A stretch of 64,000 bases of DNA from CAZIVO01 sp964542765. Its GTDB lineage: Bacteria; Planctomycetota; UBA1135; UBA2386. Below are positions 17,947-27,550 of this stretch, piece after piece. The position numbers and the translations under genes are program-made. The stretch spans positions 11,677 to 75,676 of the forward strand of contig CAZIVO010000003.1 in the NCBI GenBank assembly GCA_964542765.1, given 5' to 3'. Numbering within the stretch: position 1 is the first letter of the stretch; each line of letters starts with the position of its first letter. The notes under the pieces were generated by a model. It was not told where the DNA came from and did not search any database. It saw only the letters and a list, made by a program, of their open reading frames with translations.

Positions 17947-19476
17947 ATGTCAGAGATCTGTGTCGGCTCGCCTGATCTCAAGTTCGATGGCCTGGTAGGG
18001 CTGGCAGCCAGAGCCAGTCGGATCCTTGTTCCCGAGGGCCCGAGAGGAAGGATTCGCGAGTCTCGTCGGACGATTGATCAGGCATTGTCAGAGGGGAGAA
18101 CGGTCTACGGTGTAAATACCGGTTTTGGCAAGCTCTCGGGTGTCTCGATACCCGAGGATCAACTCGCGGTCTTGCAGAAGAATCTCCTCCTGAGTCATGC
18201 CACCGGAGTTGGCGAACTCTTGTCGGAGGACATTTGTCGCCTTGCGTTCGGGTTGCGAATCCACAATCTGGCGCTGGGTTTCTCCGGGGTTCGCCTTGAG
18301 TTGATCGAGCGTATGGAGGGGATGTTCAACGCATCCATGTCCCCCGTCATGCCGTCTCAGGGTTCAGTTGGTGCGTCCGGCGATCTTGCGCCCCTGGCAC
18401 ATATGGCCTTGCCGCTGATCGGTCGTGGCGAAGTCTACCATGATGGCGAGGTCATCACGGGGCAGGCAGCGCTCGACCGGCTTGGGTGGGCACCGCTCGA
18501 CCTGGCTGCCAAGGAAGGGCTAGCCCTGATCAACGGCACCCAGGTCATGACTGCGATCGGACTGATCGCTCTGGCTCGTGCTATCGATCTGAGCAAGGCC
18601 GCTGATATTGCATGTGCAATGACCGTCGAGGCCTTGCGTGGATCGGATCAGCCATTTGCAGAGGCTGTGCATGCCGTCAGGCCTCACGAGGGTCAGCGAC
18701 TCACAGCAGCCAATCTCCGCACGTTGCTCGAGTCATCAGAGATCCTCTTGAGCCATCAAGAATGTGAGAAGGTACAAGACGCTTATTCGATCCGCTGCGC
18801 TCCTCAAGTGCATGGAGCGGTGAAGGGCGCGCTCCATCACGTGATGACAGTGCTCGTGAACGAGGGAAACTCTGTGACGGACAACCCGATTGTTTTTTCG
18901 AATGGTGATGTGATTTCAGCCGGAAACTTTCACGGACAGCCTGTGAGCCAGGCTCTCGACTTCTTGTCCATTGGCATCAGTACTCTTGCGAATATCAGTG
19001 AGCGACGTACCGAGAATCTTGTCAACCCGGACATCTCTGGCTTGCCCCCATTTCTTGCTGCGACCCCGGGTATTGAAAGCGGCTTCATGATCCCTCAGGT
19101 CGTGGCAGCTTCGTTGGCTTCGGAGAACAAGACACTGGCGCATCCTGCCAGTGTCGACACGATTCCTACATCGGCGAACCGAGAGGACCATGTTTCCATG
19201 GGGGTGACTGCCGCCCGGCATGCCATGCAGATTGTGGTGAACACTACCAATGTGATCGCCATCGAGTGCCTGTGCGGAGCTCAGGGATTGGATTGTGGTG
19301 AGAGCCTTCGCCCCGGTAAAGGGGTGGCGCAAGCATACGAGGTGATTCGTGAGCGGGTCGCATCGTTGGACAGCGACCGCTATCTGGCGCCGGATGTGAA
19401 GGCCATAGGGGATTTGCTGGCGTCGGGAGATCTGGTGCGCAGGGTTGAGGAGGCGGTCGGTGAGCTTCATTCTTAG
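17947..19476 (+). CDS. hutH: Histidine ammonia-lyase
   Basis: First enzyme of histidine breakdown: it removes ammonia from L-histidine to give urocanate. The MIO cofactor forms from the Ala143-Ser144-Gly145 triplet inside GSVGASGDLAPLAHM. The active-site region YGVNTGFGKLS near the N-terminus and the family motif QDAYSIRCAPQVHGA are complete. At 509 residues it has the normal length. The hutU gene follows 45 bases downstream on the same strand, so the pair is probably one operon. The enzymes for the last steps (HutI, HutG or HutF) are not in the window. Confidence 0.97.
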   Translation: MSEICVGSPDLKFDGLVGLAARASRILVPEGPRGRIRESRRTIDQALSEGRTVYGVNTGFGKLSGVSIPEDQLAVLQKNLLLSHATGVGELLSEDICRLAFGLRIHNLALGFSGVRLELIERMEGMFNASMSPVMPSQGSVGASGDLAPLAHMALPLIGRGEVYHDGEVITGQAALDRLGWAPLDLAAKEGLALINGTQVMTAIGLIALARAIDLSKAADIACAMTVEALRGSDQPFAEAVHAVRPHEGQRLTAANLRTLLESSEILLSHQECEKVQDAYSIRCAPQVHGAVKGALHHVMTVLVNEGNSVTDNPIVFSNGDVISAGNFHGQPVSQALDFLSIGISTLANISERRTENLVNPDISGLPPFLAATPGIESGFMIPQVVAASLASENKTLAHPASVDTIPTSANREDHVSMGVTAARHAMQIVVNTTNVIAIECLCGAQGLDCGESLRPGKGVAQAYEVIRERVASLDSDRYLAPDVKAIGDLLASGDLVRRVEEAVGELHS

Positions 19477-19521
19477 AGGTTCTTTCTTGCCTGCGAGTAT
19501 TTGATGGAATGAGGAGAGAAG

Positions 19522-21168
19522 ATGGTCATGCCTGAAACGCGCCGAGCCCCGCGAGGCACGCAACTCACCTGCGCCAACTGGCAGATAGAAGCTCCTTACC
19601 GGATGATCCAGAACAATCTGGACCCTGAGGTTGCCGAGGACCCTGCGAATCTCATCGTTTACGGGGGCTCGGGTCAGGCGGCTCGGAGCAAGGAAGCGTT
19701 GGAAGGGATCTTGTCGGCGCTACGCCGCCTCCAGCCGGAAGAGACCATGCTGGTGCAGTCTGGAAAGTGTGTGGGTGTGTTTCGCACCCATGAGGACGCG
19801 CCGCGGGTGCTCATCGCGAACAGTAACTTGGTGGGTGACTGGGCAAATTGGGATGAATTTCGACGGCTGCAGGAGGCCGGGTTGATCATGTACGGCCAGA
19901 TGACAGCTGGCTCGTGGATCTACATCGGTAGCCAAGGGATTGTCCAGGGAACGCACGAGACCTTCATTGCAGCCGGTCGCCGCCATTTTGGCGGAGACCT
20001 TTCGGGGAGGTTGGTTGTGACAGCTGGGCTCGGAGGGATGGGAGGAGCGCAACCGCTCGCCGTCACCTTGGCCGGAGGGGTTTGTCTGGCTGCGGATGTT
20101 GATCCTGTCCGGATCACCAAGCGCCTCGAAACCCGGTATCTCGATCGATTTGCAGGTGACATCGATGAAGCGATCTCTCTCGCTGAAGAGATGGCAACCA
20201 AGCGCCGAGCTTGCTCTATCGGGGTTGAGTGCAATGCCACTGAGTTACTGGAGGCTCTCTTATCTCGATCTTTGGTGCCGGATCTGTTGACGGATCAGAC
20301 CAGTGCCCACGACATGCTCAATGGATACGTGCCGGATGGCCGATCCTTGGCGGAGTCTTTGGAACTCCGACGCAGCGATCCGCAAGCCTATCTGGCGGCT
20401 TCTCGGGAGACCGTGGCTCGACATGTCCAGTTGATGCGAAAGCTTCAAGACCTCGGGGCGATCACGTTCGACTACGGCAACAATATACGGACCGAAGCAC
20501 GCGATGCGGGAGTTGCAGATGCATTCGAGATCCCAGGATTCGTGCCGGAATATATCCGGCCATTGTTTTGCGAGGGACGTGGCCCATTTCGTTGGGTGGC
20601 GCTGAGCGGGGTGCCCGAGGATATCTACCGAACCGATGACCTCATTCTCGAGATGTTTCCCGAGAAGGAGGATCTGGTCCGGTGGATCCGGTGCGCGCGG
20701 GAGAGGATTGCCTTTCAGGGGCTGCCGGCGCGTATATGCTGGCTCGGTTACGGAGAGCGAGAGCGCTTTGCCCTGGCAGTGAATGATCTCGTCGCATCTG
20801 GAGAGATCAGCGCGCCCGTGGTTTTCGGGCGCGACCACTTGGATTGCGGTTCCGTCGCCTCTCCCTATCGGGAGACCGAGGGAATGAAGGACGGCTCGGA
20901 TGCTATCGCAGATTGGCCGTTGCTGAATGCGATGCTGAACGTTGCGTGTGGAGCGACCTGGGTCTCCATTCACCATGGCGGTGGTGTGGGAATAGGTAGG
21001 TCGATCCACGCTGGTCAGGTAACGGTTGCGGATGGGTCCCCAGAAGCTGCTCAGAGACTGTCACGGGTCATGACTTGTGATCCGGGCATCGGTGTGGCCC
21101 GGCATGCCGATGCTGGTTACGGGGCTGCTCATGAGACCGCTGTGGCCCATGGAATCGATCTCGGCTGA
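19522..21168 (+). CDS. hutU: Urocanate hydratase
   Basis: NAD-dependent enzyme that turns urocanate into imidazolone propionate, the second step of the histidine pathway. Family landmarks are LIVYGGSGQAARS near the N-terminus, LVTAGLGGMGGAQPLAV (NAD site; first residues read VVTAGL), IGVECNATELLEALLSR, and DYGNNIRTEA. The length of 548 is as expected. A good ribosome site (aggagagaag) stands before the ATG. It lies directly downstream of hutH. Confidence 0.97.
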   Translation: MVMPETRRAPRGTQLTCANWQIEAPYRMIQNNLDPEVAEDPANLIVYGGSGQAARSKEALEGILSALRRLQPEETMLVQSGKCVGVFRTHEDAPRVLIANSNLVGDWANWDEFRRLQEAGLIMYGQMTAGSWIYIGSQGIVQGTHETFIAAGRRHFGGDLSGRLVVTAGLGGMGGAQPLAVTLAGGVCLAADVDPVRITKRLETRYLDRFAGDIDEAISLAEEMATKRRACSIGVECNATELLEALLSRSLVPDLLTDQTSAHDMLNGYVPDGRSLAESLELRRSDPQAYLAASRETVARHVQLMRKLQDLGAITFDYGNNIRTEARDAGVADAFEIPGFVPEYIRPLFCEGRGPFRWVALSGVPEDIYRTDDLILEMFPEKEDLVRWIRCARERIAFQGLPARICWLGYGERERFALAVNDLVASGEISAPVVFGRDHLDCGSVASPYRETEGMKDGSDAIADWPLLNAMLNVACGATWVSIHHGGGVGIGRSIHAGQVTVADGSPEAAQRLSRVMTCDPGIGVARHADAGYGAAHETAVAHGIDLG

Positions 21169-21414
21169 CGGCTTTTTACGGATTTGTGTGGGCGGGGCTA
21201 TCGATGCAGTTGCCCCGGCTTCCCCCCCTCTAACCGGCCCTGCTAGCGTCTGTAAGGCTGCAGATGACTTTCTGCTCTGGAAATCGATCCTCGATACCGT
21301 ATCCATGATCCCTGACCATGGGAGTGGCGCCTCGGCATCGACTCAGGAATGCTTGAGATGTGGTGTCCTGGCGACCGATGGACCTCATACAACTGCAACT
21401 GCTGGGTTTTGAAT

Positions 21415-22170
21415 ATGTTCCGAACGCGTAAACCAGAAAAGGATGATCTTGCTAGCGATGACATGGTCGTCATCGTTGAGCAGGCGGTGAATCCCTTCCT
21501 CGTCGTGTTCCATGAACCATCGGGATTCCGCGCAGAGCAGATCAGGGCGCTGCGGAACAGACTCATCGCCATGAATCCGGATAGCGCTGCCAAAACATTG
21601 GTTGTCACCTCTGCGATCAGAGGTGAAGGAAAATCGGTGACGGCCGCCAATTTGGCCATGGCATTTGCGCAACTCGATCACTGTCCGGTCCTTCTCTTGG
21701 ACGGCGACTTGCGGTCGCCATCGTTGGAATCCTATCTCAGTCTTGGCACGCAGCCGGGTATTGCGGATGTGCTCATGGGCCGTGTCAGCCTGGATGAAGC
21801 GATTCGAGAGACGGGAATCAACAATCTGTGGATGATGGGAGCAGGGATGGATAGTGCTGAGGGGCCCTCCGAGATCATCACGTCACCCAAGGTGGGTGAG
21901 CTGTTTGCACGATTGAAGCAGCAATTCCATTACGTGATTGTTGATACCTCGGCATGTGTGCCCGCCACGGACGCTAGCGTTTTTTCGGCGCGGGCAGATG
22001 GAACGTTGGTTGTGGTAAGACTCGAGCATTCATCGAAGACCTTGACACAAGAAGCGATCAAGAATCTCCAGGATCTGGGGGGCAATATTCTCGGCACCTT
22101 CGTGACCGAGGTGCGTGGAGCTGATCCGGAAGCGGACCCTCGCCTACGAGGCACTAGCAGAGGGAGGTAG
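21415..22170 (+). CDS. P-loop ATPase of the CpsD/ParA-like (Wzc kinase domain) type
   Basis: Deviant-Walker ATPase like the cytoplasmic domain of polysaccharide co-polymerase tyrosine kinases and like MinD/ParA. Walker A is SAIRGEGKSVTAANLA, Walker A' is VLLLDGDLRSP, and Walker B is VIVDTSA. The front part EPSGFRAEQIRALRNRL is the usual lead-in of CpsD-like proteins. The C-terminus lacks the tyrosine cluster that bacterial tyrosine kinases autophosphorylate, so it is not likely to be such a kinase; a ParA-like positioning or assembly role fits as well. ATG 21415 is my choice (251 residues); ATGs at 21349 and 21358 would add a Cys/Trp-rich lead that does not look conserved. A coiled-coil gene follows two bases after the stop. 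Confidence 0.8.
   Translation: MFRTRKPEKDDLASDDMVVIVEQAVNPFLVVFHEPSGFRAEQIRALRNRLIAMNPDSAAKTLVVTSAIRGEGKSVTAANLAMAFAQLDHCPVLLLDGDLRSPSLESYLSLGTQPGIADVLMGRVSLDEAIRETGINNLWMMGAGMDSAEGPSEIITSPKVGELFARLKQQFHYVIVDTSACVPATDASVFSARADGTLVVVRLEHSSKTLTQEAIKNLQDLGGNILGTFVTEVRGADPEADPRLRGTSRGR
22161..22167 (+). promoter_or_regulatory. Ribosome binding site for the TTG-started coiled-coil gene
   Basis: AGGGAGG five bases before the TTG at 22173 decides the start. It overlaps the last codons of the upstream ATPase gene, so the two are likely translated together. Confidence 0.7.
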
Positions 22171-22172
22171 CC

Positions 22173-22964
22173 TTGGGGAATCTCGGCAGGGGTTTGAAGG
22201 ATGCTCTTCGCAAGCTGGCGCATCGGACCTCGGTTGATCAGCTGATCGAGAGCGGTGTCACCCAGGTCAATGTTGTTGGCATGGATCGGATCGCTCAGCT
22301 CGTTGAGGAGGCGGTATACCGCAGCTTGAAGGATAAATTCCTCAGCGGGGAGCGTGCCGAGGTTGCAGAATCGACGCGCGAGGAGTTCGTGAACCTCATG
22401 CGGAGTAATGAGAGCCTGGAGCAGTCTCGCAATGAGGCGGTAGAGGCAAGGGAGCGCGCCGAGGAGTCCGTGGATGAGCTGCGTCGCGAACTCGAGGATC
22501 ACAAGCGCTCTTTACGTGAGAAACTCGCCAGCGCTGAGGCCATCGAGCGCCCTCTCCAAGAGAGCGAGAATGCGGCCATCCTCGCTCGGGTAGAGGAGTT
22601 CTTTGATGATGTTGCAAGCGACTCGCCAGAGGCCTTGCTCCAGTTCAAGGGGCGGATGGCTGAGCTTGTGATGAGCTTGATTGTCAAGGAGCGAGAGGAT
22701 GCGATCCTGGCTAGGCAAGTGGCGAAGGATGCCGAGGCAGCTCGACTGGAGCGGCGCATCGAGAAGATCACAGGGATCTTGCGAGAGACCGAAGGGAAGT
22801 TAGCCTACGTGGCCAGCCTCAAGGATGTGGGTAGTGGCATCTCCTCTGTATTCCGTGAAGTACAGGGGCTCTCCGCGGAGGATATTTTTTTCGAGAAGAA
22901 GACCGCTCTGATGAGCAACCTCTTCGAAGCGAACATGGCATTGCAACAGGGCCTTGAGGATTAG
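22173..22964 (+). CDS. Coiled-coil protein of unknown function
   Basis: I do not recognise this 263-residue protein. It has no signal peptide or membrane segment, so it is cytoplasmic. Residues about 75-135 and 165-210 are rich in Glu, Arg, Lys and Ala in heptad-like order (SRNEAVEARERAEESVDELR), typical of coiled coils. The N-terminal 60 residues and the last 50 (ISSVFREVQGLSAEDIFFEK) look globular. It sits between the ParA/CpsD-like ATPase and the MamK-like actin, two bases from the former and 25 from the latter. A role as adaptor or regulator of the actin filament is plausible but inferred only from position. The start is TTG with a strong ribosome site. Confidence 0.75.
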   Translation: MGNLGRGLKDALRKLAHRTSVDQLIESGVTQVNVVGMDRIAQLVEEAVYRSLKDKFLSGERAEVAESTREEFVNLMRSNESLEQSRNEAVEARERAEESVDELRRELEDHKRSLREKLASAEAIERPLQESENAAILARVEEFFDDVASDSPEALLQFKGRMAELVMSLIVKEREDAILARQVAKDAEAARLERRIEKITGILRETEGKLAYVASLKDVGSGISSVFREVQGLSAEDIFFEKKTALMSNLFEANMALQQGLED

Positions 22965-22989
22965 ACGAGAAGCTTGAGAGGGATCGAAG

Positions 22990-24072
22990 ATGATGGCAGA
23001 TGAAGGCACAGGCGTGAAGGAAACCACGCAATCCCAGGAAGCGCAGGGGCCACGCAAGGACCATGGCGTCCTCTATGTGGGGATGGACCTGGGGACCTCG
23101 CGCACGTCGATTTCGGCTAGCAATGGTGTGCGAGAATCTGTCTTCTCCGTTGTCGGCTACCCCAAGGATGTGGTCAGTCGGAAACTGTTGCAGCGGGATG
23201 TCCTGTTTGGCAAGGAGGCGATGGACAAGAGACTGTCCTTGGATTTTTATCGCCCTCTTGAGAAGGGCGTCCTCAAGGATGATGAGAAGGATAAAGGGGC
23301 TGATGCTGCCAAGGATCTGATCGGTGAGGCGATCCGGATCTCTCAACCGCGTTCCGACGAGTTGATCTATGCCGTGATCGGTGTTCCTGCTCAGGCCTCG
23401 ATGAAGAACAAGGAGGCGATAGTCGAGGCGGCGCGCGAGCATGTTGATTCCGTGATGCTTTGCAGTGAGCCCTTTGCTGTGGCTTATGGGCTGGAGATGC
23501 TCGAAGACGTTTTGGTTGTCGACATCGGAGCCGGGACCATGGATATGTGCCGTATGCACGGCACGATGCCCGAAGAGGCGGATCAGATCACATCCGAAAT
23601 CGCCGGAGATGCTGTCGATGCACGGTTATCGGAGTTGGTCGGTGAAGCCTGTGCAGGCGTTCAGTTCACGCCCCAGATGATCAAGGAACTCAAGGAGCGG
23701 CATGCTTACGTGGGGAATCCGGCCGGGCCTTGCCTCGTGCAGTTGCCAGTGAATGGCAAGCCGACGGAGTTCGATATCACGGCGCAGGTGAAGGAGGCTT
23801 GTGAGATCCTTGTGCCGGAGATCACCCAAGGAGTGACCTCCCTGATTTCCTCCTTCGACCCCGAATTCCAGGAGAGGTTGCGTGGCCGGGTCCTCATCGC
23901 CGGTGGCGGTTCCCTCGTGAAGGGGCTGGATCTGGCGGTCGAGGAATCTCTGAATAAAAATCTTGGAGGCGCCAAGGTGATCCGTATCGAGGAACCGATC
24001 TACGGCGGTGCCAACGGTGCCCTGAAAATCGCGCAAGACATGCCCGGGGAATACTGGGAGAGGCTGAAGTAG
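22990..24072 (+). CDS. MamK-like actin-family filament protein
   Basis: Actin-fold ATPase closest, from memory, to the magnetosome filament protein MamK. Phosphate-1 motif is GMDLGTSRTSI (about residues 31-41), phosphate-2 is VVDIGAGTMDM (near 175), and the adenosine motif is LIAGGGSLVKGL. MamK-like landmarks are SVVGYPKDVV, AVIGVPAQAS, SEPFAVAYGL, and the ending with YGGANGALKIAQ and EYWERLK. In MamK the second motif reads GAGTTD; here it is GAGTMD. A non-conserved charged N-terminal tail of about 25 residues precedes the fold. The length of 360 is close to MamK. It ends a three-gene unit with a P-loop ATPase and a coiled-coil protein. MreB is less likely: the membrane-binding helix and MreB motifs are not seen. 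Confidence 0.85.
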   Translation: MMADEGTGVKETTQSQEAQGPRKDHGVLYVGMDLGTSRTSISASNGVRESVFSVVGYPKDVVSRKLLQRDVLFGKEAMDKRLSLDFYRPLEKGVLKDDEKDKGADAAKDLIGEAIRISQPRSDELIYAVIGVPAQASMKNKEAIVEAAREHVDSVMLCSEPFAVAYGLEMLEDVLVVDIGAGTMDMCRMHGTMPEEADQITSEIAGDAVDARLSELVGEACAGVQFTPQMIKELKERHAYVGNPAGPCLVQLPVNGKPTEFDITAQVKEACEILVPEITQGVTSLISSFDPEFQERLRGRVLIAGGGSLVKGLDLAVEESLNKNLGGAKVIRIEEPIYGGANGALKIAQDMPGEYWERLK

Positions 24073-24177
24073 CAGGCTGTCGCGGCCAGGCCGAAAAGTT
24101 TCTCGGTTGTTGACCTGAGTAAGGAGGCTTTGAGCCTTGTCAGGCGAGTTTGTGGCGCTGCTCTGTAGCGTGCAGAG

Positions 24178-24954
24178 TCAGTCGATCCCGAACTCGGATC
24201 GGAGGATCTCTTTGAGTTCGTAGAAGTCATGAATCTCGAAGTCGGGGTCGGTCACGCCTTCAGCTATTGCATGTCGCCCGGATCGCTTGATACGGGTTGC
24301 GATGAAGCCTTCTTGCTTGCAGGGATCGATGTCGTGAGTGGGGTTGTCACCGACATACATGACTCGTGATGCTTCCAGGTCGAGATCCGTGAGGACTCGC
24401 CGGTAGAGTTTCGGATTCGGCTTGCTGATGCCGATCTGGTCCGTGAGGAAGATGGCTGAGGGGGTGATGAAGTCGTGGATCTTCAGGCGGATGATCTTCT
24501 CGGCCTGCTTGACGGTCCATCCGGCGGAGATGATGCCGACGATGGGCACCTTGCCGGCGACCCATCGCAAGACATCGTAGGCATCGTCATGGACCTGGAA
24601 TTCTCGCCATTTGGTCTCATGGTAGGCGACAACACCCGCGGCGACGAGAATGGCAGGATTCAGTCCCGCTGTTGCTTCTGCCGGCAACCGGAGCAAGAGT
24701 TTGTCGAAGTGGCGGTCGTAGTTGCTCGAGAACTCGCCGAGAACTTCTTCAAGTTCTCGGCGACATGACTCCCGTTCAGCGCGGAGGCCATGCTTGATCA
24801 TGGCATCGATGGCTGCTCGGCGCGCCTTGTCTGCGAACACCGATGTGGAGAAGAGCGTGTCGTCGATATCGAAGAAGATCGCGTCGAGACTGCGTGTTAC
24901 TCCAGCGCGGCCGTGTCCCTTTTTTTGCTCAGAACCGGATTCGGCCTCGCCCAC
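24178..24954 (-). CDS. HAD-family hydrolase
   Basis: Haloacid-dehalogenase-type phosphatase. Motif I is FFDIDDTLF near residue 28, motif II IISAGW, motif III the lysine in GISKPNPKLY, and motif IV YVGDNPTHDID. All catalytic aspartates are present, so it should be active. A helical cap domain lies between motifs I and II, as in subfamily I enzymes such as nucleotidases and phosphoglycolate phosphatase. The substrate cannot be told. The start is GTG at 24954, only four bases after the stop of the secretin-like gene, so the two share a transcript. It points toward the mamK-like gene (convergent, 105 bases between). Confidence 0.9.
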   Translation of the reverse strand: MGEAESGSEQKKGHGRAGVTRSLDAIFFDIDDTLFSTSVFADKARRAAIDAMIKHGLRAERESCRRELEEVLGEFSSNYDRHFDKLLLRLPAEATAGLNPAILVAAGVVAYHETKWREFQVHDDAYDVLRWVAGKVPIVGIISAGWTVKQAEKIIRLKIHDFITPSAIFLTDQIGISKPNPKLYRRVLTDLDLEASRVMYVGDNPTHDIDPCKQEGFIATRIKRSGRHAIAEGVTDPDFEIHDFYELKEILRSEFGID

Positions 24955-24958
24955 GGGC

Positions 24959-27535
24959 TTAGCGCCGATCTTCCATCAGGTCCTTTACATCCGTGATCGT
25001 GGCGCGGACCAAGACCATCAAACTCGAGTTCTCGTCGGAGACACCTTCCTGCTTGAACAGGAAGGAGAGGATGGGGATTTTAGACAGGATCGGGGTCTCG
25101 GCTTTTCGCTCGGTAGCCAGCACTTCACGGAGCCCACCCAGGAGGACCGAACCACCGTCTGGAACCTCTGCCGTGGTGGCGAATGACTTCACCCTCATGA
25201 TCGGCAGTTGCAAGGTGACGGGCAGTGTTGAGCCTGCCAACGAGGTTGAGAATGTTGGGATTGGACGAACCAACTCCGCGATGGTGGGCTGCAAGCTCAA
25301 GGCTACGCGCCTACGATCGTGGGTGATGGTCGGTCGAACGTCGAGGACAACCCCGTCCTGGATGACATCGACTTTCGGATCTGCGATGAACGATGCCTGC
25401 GCCACTTCGATGTCGAAGTCACGGACGTAGGAGGTCTGGTTGATGACCGCCACGTTGGCTCGTTCGTTGTTGAGCACGGTGATGGTTTGGCTATTGACCA
25501 CCTGGATGTCTTGGCGCTTTTCGACGGCTCTGATCAAGGCCTGCACCTGTAGATCGTCAAGAAGCGAGATGCTTGCCGTGGCACCGCCGGTGGTGCTCAG
25601 GGCGCGCCCGAGCCCTTGAGAGAAGAAGTTTTCGGTGCGTGCTCGCACGTCACCGTCACCTCCGTCGTTGAAGAAGGCGCCAGCACTCGGACGGCCAGCT
25701 TCTTCGCCTGTGCCTGCATTATCGAAGCCACGCGAGGCATTGTCATCGAGCATGTTTGTGATGTCATCGAGCGTCGAAACCGTTCCCTTGGCTCCCGATC
25801 CACCCAAACCACGGAAGTCCACGCCGATTTCCTGGATGAAGTTCTGGGTGACCGTGAGGAATTTCGATTCGATCGTGACGACGGTTGTCGCGAAGCGGCG
25901 CTGGTCGTTGAGGAGTTGAATCACTCGCTGCTGCATTTCAGGATTGGCAGTCACCAGCAGGTAGCCGCCTTCGACAGCTTCCATCATGCCCCCGCCTTCG
26001 GCGTCCCAGTAGGTATCGCCACCAGTCGCATCCTTGATGTTCGCGGCGAGGGTATCGAGTTCTATATAGGCGATTCTCTCATCTGCTTCGCCGCCGATTC
26101 GTGGGCCGCTCATGCCGGTATCGCCAGATGGCATGTCGCGAACGGTGGGAGGGAGGAACGTGGTGATGGGGAAGACCAGATCGCGGACATCGTGGCTGAT
26201 CAGGGTGCTATTGCCACCGGCCAGGGCCCTTGTAGTGATCTCGACAACGCCGTTGCGCACGGTCCATGCGAGGCTCTCACTCTTGGCTACCATGTGGTCC
26301 AAGAAATTGGCAACGGAAATGGATGAGACGAGTTCCATCTCAAGTACCAGACTCTCATCGTCGATGGCTTCTTGTGCTTCTGGCGTGATGATGATGGGGA
26401 TGCTGGTGATGGTCTGTACGAGTTTGCGGACTTCGTTGTAGTCACCAGTTTCTTCCGTGAAGGACAGCTTGCCGACGGCCTTGGTCTTGACCTGCTCCAT
26501 GATGGCGGCGTCGTCTGCATCTACCGTCGTTGTCGGGAGGCTCTGCTTTTGGCGCTGGCTAGCGGTCTTCCATGTTTCGGGATTGGTTCGAAGGATGTCG
26601 GTCTGCGGAATCTTCAGGTCCTCGGCGGCCTCGAGCATCTTGGTGAACTCGCGCCGTTTCTCGGCGTAATAGGCATCGGTGCGGGATTCACGCCCAGCCT
26701 TGATCGATGCATTGTGGAGGTTGCGCGCGACGTGATTCACGGGCTCAAGTTGCAGCGCTTGGAAAGCGAGTTCCTCAGCAATCCGGAATTTCCGATCCTC
26801 GAAGGCTCGGATAGCAGTCGTCAGGAAGCGGTCTACCTTGGCGTCATGGCGTGCGCGTTCGCGCTCCTCGACGAGGCGTAGCTGCTGTTGTGTCTCGCGT
26901 TCCAGGATGTCTTGCTTTTCGAGGAGAGCTGCGTCATGAGCCTTCTGAGCCTGTGCAAGAAGATCTTCGCTTCGCTGTTTGATGTTGCCCCACTCGATGT
27001 CCGAGCCGACTTCAATGTGTAGAAGGACTTGCTTGGCGTTCTGAATCGCCACCGCGTTATTGCCCTGCTCCATCGATTGATGGCCAGACTCAAGCAGGTC
27101 GATGGCGCGGGCCTTGGCACGCTCTTCACGGATCCTCCACAGCTGAGCCATCGCTTGCCCATAGGTCTGGATCGTTCCTGGATCATCCGGGTTGATCTCG
27201 CTCTTGATGGTCGCGATTCTCTGGTTGACTTCGTTGCTGCCCGGTGTGAGTTCCTGCGCACGCAGTAACAACGCCAGCGCTTGCTCAAGTTCTCCCTGCA
27301 TTCGAAGGTCGCGAGCATCGGCCAGATACTTTGTCACGAGAAACTTGGCGCGCTGTGTGCCGATTTCACCTGTTCCCGGATCTTGCTGCGGTGTGAGCGG
27401 CCGAGTCAAGGTTGCATCATCGGCATAAGAGCTTCCAGAACTCGTGCCGGAGCACGATGGCAGAAAGCAGGTAAAGACGCAGAGTGCGGAAGAGGAGATT
27501 GCGAGGGCTAGTCGACGGTTCAGTTTGGGAATCAT
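24959..27535 (-). CDS. Secretin-like outer-membrane protein with TPR/coiled-coil N-terminus (B)
   Basis: Large envelope protein with the secretin fold of type II/IV secretion channels. After a signal with a lipoprotein-like cysteine (LPSC, Cys28; Pro makes the lipobox imperfect), residues about 60-290 are TPR-like and coiled coil. N-domains follow, then the secretin core with DGVVLDVRPTITHDRRRVAL and the ending VPDGGSVLLGGLREV plus FLFKQEG. A motif FFNDGGDGDVRARTENFF inside the core is shared with the other secretin-like gene at 34480-37146. Start ATG 27535 is chosen; GTG 27550 is in frame. The known role of the fold is a multimeric outer-membrane gate; no pilin or assembly ATPase gene is near. 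Confidence 0.85.
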   Translation of the reverse strand: MIPKLNRRLALAISSSALCVFTCFLPSCSGTSSGSSYADDATLTRPLTPQQDPGTGEIGTQRAKFLVTKYLADARDLRMQGELEQALALLLRAQELTPGSNEVNQRIATIKSEINPDDPGTIQTYGQAMAQLWRIREERAKARAIDLLESGHQSMEQGNNAVAIQNAKQVLLHIEVGSDIEWGNIKQRSEDLLAQAQKAHDAALLEKQDILERETQQQLRLVEERERARHDAKVDRFLTTAIRAFEDRKFRIAEELAFQALQLEPVNHVARNLHNASIKAGRESRTDAYYAEKRREFTKMLEAAEDLKIPQTDILRTNPETWKTASQRQKQSLPTTTVDADDAAIMEQVKTKAVGKLSFTEETGDYNEVRKLVQTITSIPIIITPEAQEAIDDESLVLEMELVSSISVANFLDHMVAKSESLAWTVRNGVVEITTRALAGGNSTLISHDVRDLVFPITTFLPPTVRDMPSGDTGMSGPRIGGEADERIAYIELDTLAANIKDATGGDTYWDAEGGGMMEAVEGGYLLVTANPEMQQRVIQLLNDQRRFATTVVTIESKFLTVTQNFIQEIGVDFRGLGGSGAKGTVSTLDDITNMLDDNASRGFDNAGTGEEAGRPSAGAFFNDGGDGDVRARTENFFSQGLGRALSTTGGATASISLLDDLQVQALIRAVEKRQDIQVVNSQTITVLNNERANVAVINQTSYVRDFDIEVAQASFIADPKVDVIQDGVVLDVRPTITHDRRRVALSLQPTIAELVRPIPTFSTSLAGSTLPVTLQLPIMRVKSFATTAEVPDGGSVLLGGLREVLATERKAETPILSKIPILSFLFKQEGVSDENSSLMVLVRATITDVKDLMEDRR

Positions 27536-27550
27536 GTCGGCTTCGTTCAC

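Noticed and set aside
21415..22170. Bacterial tyrosine kinase (BY-kinase)
   Set aside because: The C-terminal tyrosine cluster and an adjacent membrane activator are missing.
21415..24072. Magnetosome gene island
   Set aside because: Only the actin is MamK-like; no MamA, MamB, MamE, MamM, MamQ or MamP genes are visible in 64 kb.
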